The translations under genes and the position numbers were made by a program. The notes beneath the pieces were generated by a model that ran no database searches, had not been told where the DNA came from, and was given only the letters and a program-made list of their open reading frames with translations. A DNA stretch of 8,410 bases. Origin: Nocardioides sp. GTDB taxonomy: Bacteria > Actinomycetota > Actinomycetes > Propionibacteriales > Nocardioidaceae. Positions 6,388-8,410 of the stretch are shown one piece after another. Location of the stretch: the NCBI GenBank assembly GCA_030145945.1, contig JASLDK010000289.1, positions 1-8,410 on the forward strand, given 5' to 3'. Each line of letters starts with the position of its first letter. Position 1 is the first letter of the stretch.

Positions 6388-7248
6388 ATGAGGTTCTCCT
6401 CCGACGTCGGTGAGTTGCGGTACGACGCGCTCGTGCGCGTCGCGGCACGCACCGTCATCGGCCTGGACTTCGACGGCACCCTGTCGCCGATCGTCGACGA
6501 CCCGACCCTCGCGCACATCCACCCCGACGCGGCGGATGTCCTGGTCGATCTCGCCGAACAGGTCGCCGCGATCGCGGTCATCACCGGGCGCCCCGCACGA
6601 CAGGCCCTTGACCTGGGCGGTCTCGAAGAGGTCGGCGACGCACTCGATGCCGCCGGCAAGGAGTTGTTCGTGTTCGGCCAGTACGGCAATGAACGGTGGA
6701 CCTCCAAGCACCGGCGGATCGTCGGGGCGCTGCCGCCTCGGGGGCTGGCGAGTTTCGAACGCGACCTCCCGCGGACTCTCCGGACCGCCGGGGCCGTCGA
6801 CGCCTTCGTCGAGGACAAGGGCCTCGCGGTCGCCGTTCACACCCGCCGCCTGCCCGATCCGGACGCCGCCTTCGCCCGACTCCTGCCGCCTCTGAGCGAC
6901 CTCGCCGGTCGGCACGGTCTCGTGATCGAACCAGGGCGTGCAGTGATCGAGGTCCGCTCGCCGGGGGCTCACAAGGGCATGGTCGTGCATCACCTGGCGA
7001 CACTCGTGGGAGCGGCTGGCTTCCTCTTCGCCGGTGACGACCTCGGGGATGTCGAGGCCTTTGAGGCCCTCGGTGAACTGCATGCGGAAGGGCTGGAGAC
7101 CCTGCGCGTGTGCTCGGCCTCGGGAGAGGAGAGCGCGCTGGTCGAACTCTCCGACGTCGTGGTCCACGGGCCTGCCGGCGTACTCGATCTGCTGGGGCGC
7201 TTCACGCGCGATGCCGAGCGCGCTGCCATCTCGAATGGCGGACGTTAA
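6388..7248 (+). CDS. otsB: Trehalose-6-phosphate phosphatase (HAD superfamily)
   Basis: The 286-residue product removes phosphate from trehalose-6-phosphate to give trehalose, the second step after OtsA. HAD motif I is GLDFDGTLSP (25-34), with nucleophile Asp27 and acid/base Asp29. Motif II includes ITGRP (65-69), motif III is Lys196 in AHKG, and motif IV is AGDDLGDVEAFE (215-226), with the Mg-binding Asp217/Asp218/Asp221. Cap-domain features typical of the family are GQYGNE (97-102) and EDKG...VAVHTR (142-153). The start ATG 6388 is preceded by GGAG at 6382-6385 with a short spacer; no other in-frame start lies close by. The length is normal for single-domain bacterial OtsB. It is the last gene before the riboswitch leader of thrC. 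Confidence 0.95.
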   Translation: MRFSSDVGELRYDALVRVAARTVIGLDFDGTLSPIVDDPTLAHIHPDAADVLVDLAEQVAAIAVITGRPARQALDLGGLEEVGDALDAAGKELFVFGQYGNERWTSKHRRIVGALPPRGLASFERDLPRTLRTAGAVDAFVEDKGLAVAVHTRRLPDPDAAFARLLPPLSDLAGRHGLVIEPGRAVIEVRSPGAHKGMVVHHLATLVGAAGFLFAGDDLGDVEAFEALGELHAEGLETLRVCSASGEESALVELSDVVVHGPAGVLDLLGRFTRDAERAAISNGGR

Positions 7249-7263
7249 TCCCATTATTTGGGA
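7249..7263. repeat. Short inverted repeat directly after the otsB stop
   Basis: TCCCA and TGGGA (5-bp arms) flank TTATT, an unusually AT-rich patch for this DNA, starting at the base after the otsB stop codon. It could be a weak transcription terminator, although no T run follows, or an operator upstream of the thrC leader promoter. Confidence 0.35.
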
Positions 7264-7293
7264 CGCGATGGGGTGCGGATCACTGATCGCCCG

Positions 7294-7299
7294 TACGCT
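7294..7299 (+). promoter_or_regulatory. Possible -10 element for the thrC riboswitch transcript
   Basis: TACGCT fits TANNNT. A start 6-8 nt downstream (7305-7307) would fall at the 5' edge of riboswitch helix P1, which is a sensible place. No convincing -35 (TTGACA-like) is seen 16-18 bp upstream, so the call rests on position and the -10 pattern alone. Confidence 0.3.
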
Positions 7300-7306
7300 G
7301 TACCTG

Positions 7307-7448
7307 CTCATCCAGAGGGACTGAGGGAACGGCCCTACGAAGTCCCGGCAACCGCCGCGAACTCCCGTCGATCACCTGCGCAGCAGGAGGCGACGTCGCG
7401 GAAACGGTGCCAAATCCGACCCGCGCGAGAGTCGCCGGGACAGATGAG
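7307..7448 (+). promoter_or_regulatory. SAM-I (S-box) riboswitch upstream of thrC
   Basis: This RNA leader matches the SAM-I aptamer closely. P1 is CTCATC (7307-7312) with GATGAG (7443-7448). P2 is GGGACT (7317-7322) with AGTCCC (7341-7346), and contains the S-box kink-turn: GA at 7323-7324 opposite GA at 7339-7340, then GGG (7325-7327) with CCC (7333-7335). The conserved GGCAACC (7347-7353) pairs with GGTGCC (7406-7411) as P3, topped by CCGCGA/TCGCGG, CGTCG/CGACG and a CCTGC-GCA-GCAGG hairpin. J3/4 is AAATCC (7412-7417); its CCG (7416-7418) can form the pseudoknot with CGG (7330-7332) of the P2 loop. P4 is CCCG (7420-7423) with CGGG (7436-7439). The presence of P4 inside the P1 boundary favours SAM-I over SAM-IV. 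S-adenosylmethionine binding should stabilise P1, next to the ribosome binding site. No separate terminator hairpin fits between P1 and the start codon, so control is probably translational. Confidence 0.92.
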
Positions 7449-7455
7449 AAGGAGG
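7449..7455 (+). promoter_or_regulatory. thrC ribosome binding site adjoining riboswitch P1
   Basis: AAGGAGG lies 6 nt before ATG 7462 and follows the P1 3' strand with no gap. After one G/A mismatch (7306/7449), CCT at 7303-7305 can pair with AGG at 7450-7452. An extended P1 would then mask part of this site when SAM is bound. Confidence 0.75.
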
Positions 7456-7461
7456 AATCCC

Positions 7462-8410
7462 ATGAGCGCTGTCGTGACCGAAATCGTCGAGACGATCGAG
7501 ACCGAGTCCGTCGTCCCCTCCCCGTCCAGCCTGCGTGAGGGTGCCTTCGGCAACGCCACCTCGCTGTCCTGCCGCGAGTGTGGCCACCTGGTGGCCCTCG
7601 GCCCGTTCTATGCCTGTCCGGAGTGCTTCGGCCCCCTCGAGATCGCCTACGACTTCCCGACGATCACTCGTGAGGAGATCGAGGCCGGGCCTCGCAACAT
7701 CTGGCGCTACAAGGCGCTGCTGCCCGTCCCGACCGACATCGAAGGCAGCCCCAACACCGAGCCGGGCTTCACCCGGCTGCTCAAGGCCGACAACCTCGGC
7801 CGCGAACTCGGCATCGCCGACCTGTGGGTGAAGGACGACTCCACCAACCCGACCAACTCCTTCAAGGACCGGGTCGTCGCCTGTGCTCTCAGCGCCGCCC
7901 GTGAACTCGGCTCGACCGTCTTCGCGTGCCCCTCGACCGGCAACCTCGCCAACGCTGTCGCCGCAGCAGGTGCCCGCGCCGGGATCAAGACCGTCGTGTT
8001 CATCCCGAGCAACCTCGAGCAGCCCAAGCAGGTCAACTCGGCGATCTTCACCGACTCGCTGGTCGCCGTCGACGGCAACTACGACGACGTCAACAAGCTT
8101 GCCCAGGAGATCGCTGCGGAGGAGGAGGGCTGGGCGTTCGTCAATGTGAACGTCCGTCCGTTCTACGCCGAGGGCTCCAAGACCCTGGGCTACGAGATCG
8201 CCGAGCAGCTCGGCTGGCGACTGCCCGACCAGATCGTGATCCCGGTCGCCTCCGGCTCGCAGCTCACCAAGGTCGACAAGGCCTTCCAGGAGCTGATCCG
8301 GCTCGGGCTGGTCGAGGACAAGCCGTACCGGATCTTCGGCGCCCAGGCCACCGGCTGCTCCCCGGTGTCGACGGCGTTCAAGGAGGGCCACCAGGTCGCG
8401 CGGCCGGTCA
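7462..8410 (+). CDS. thrC: Threonine synthase, N-terminal 316 residues (cut by window end)
   Basis: This PLP enzyme converts O-phospho-L-homoserine to L-threonine and phosphate, the last step of the threonine pathway. Translation from ATG 7462 gives an open frame to the window edge. The N terminus has a zinc-ribbon-like CRECG...CPEC (Cys37, Cys40, Cys52, Cys55) followed by FGPLEIAYD, typical of the actinobacterial and plant-like threonine synthases. The PLP-binding lysine is Lys135 in TNSFKDRV, and the fold-type II loops are STGNLANA (158-165) and VASGSQLTK (262-270). Family members are usually a little over 400 residues, so about 100 are missing. Related cysteate synthases share this architecture, but threonine synthase is much the likelier. 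The start is fixed by AAGGAGG 6 nt upstream. Expression is probably governed by the SAM riboswitch in the leader. Confidence 0.94.
   Translation, partial: MSAVVTEIVETIETESVVPSPSSLREGAFGNATSLSCRECGHLVALGPFYACPECFGPLEIAYDFPTITREEIEAGPRNIWRYKALLPVPTDIEGSPNTEPGFTRLLKADNLGRELGIADLWVKDDSTNPTNSFKDRVVACALSAARELGSTVFACPSTGNLANAVAAAGARAGIKTVVFIPSNLEQPKQVNSAIFTDSLVAVDGNYDDVNKLAQEIAAEEEGWAFVNVNVRPFYAEGSKTLGYEIAEQLGWRLPDQIVIPVASGSQLTKVDKAFQELIRLGLVEDKPYRIFGAQATGCSPVSTAFKEGHQVARPV

Noticed and set aside
5611..7311. Very long minus-strand frame (566 codons)
   Set aside because: It lies antisense to the LytR_C and otsB genes, both with clear motifs. Its length is a by-product of high GC content, and the translation is Arg/Gly/Asp-rich without recognisable domains.
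7249..7461. SAM-IV rather than SAM-I riboswitch
   Set aside because: A P4 hairpin lies between J3/4 and the P1 3' strand as in SAM-I, and there is no room downstream of P1 for the extra SAM-IV pseudoknot hairpin before the start codon. The classes share a core, so covariance-model scoring should settle it.
7372..8391. Long minus-strand frame antisense to thrC
   Set aside because: thrC has unmistakable zinc-ribbon and PLP motifs and a riboswitch leader; the antisense translation is compositionally biased and without motifs.
1..8410. Mobile elements, CRISPR arrays, tRNA or rRNA genes, defence systems
   Set aside because: No transposase or integrase motifs, spaced direct repeats, tRNA-like cloverleaf or attachment-site duplications were seen; the genes are typical chromosomal ones.

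Overview
The window is about 8.4 kb of very GC-rich DNA with strong third-position G/C bias, GTG as well as ATG starts, and gene families typical of Actinobacteria: a DUF3263 protein, a LytR C-terminal-domain protein, a NarL-type kinase with an actinobacterial 'putative sensor' domain, and a Pro/Gly-rich protein resembling ESX (type VII) substrates. Nocardioides or a close relative is the best guess. It is mostly an ordinary chromosomal region. I see no mobile element, CRISPR array, tRNA or rRNA.

Layout from left to right. (1) 3-770, plus strand: the 3' part of a Pro/Gly-rich protein, probably an ESX/PPE-like secreted protein. (2) 803-2230, minus strand: otsA, trehalose-6-phosphate synthase, convergent with the first gene. 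(3) 2231-2330: a divergent control region with a perfect 10+10 bp inverted repeat. (4) 2331-4281, plus strand: a two-gene operon of a membrane sensor histidine kinase and a LuxR/NarL-type response regulator. (5) 4266-5276, minus strand: a Gfo/Idh/MocA-family oxidoreductase whose 3' end overlaps the response regulator by 16 bp. (6) 5424-7248, plus strand: a DUF3263 protein, a membrane-anchored LytR_C protein, then otsB, trehalose-6-phosphate phosphatase. (7) 7249-7461: a non-coding leader holding a SAM-I (S-box) riboswitch. (8) 7462 to the window end: thrC, threonine synthase, cut by the window edge.

Functionally, both halves of the OtsA/OtsB trehalose pathway are present (UDP-glucose + glucose-6-phosphate to trehalose-6-phosphate, then to trehalose), but on opposite strands about 4.2 kb apart, with the two-component system and the oxidoreductase between them. 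The divergent otsA/kinase arrangement around a strong palindrome raises the possibility of shared control.

The most interesting item is the riboswitch on thrC. Every core SAM-I element can be traced by eye: P1, the P2 kink-turn, the P2 loop/J3-4 pseudoknot, P3 and P4. The 3' strand of P1 abuts the Shine-Dalgarno sequence, and an extension of P1 could pair with it. This suggests translational repression of threonine synthase by SAM, which is not the simplest expectation for the threonine branch.
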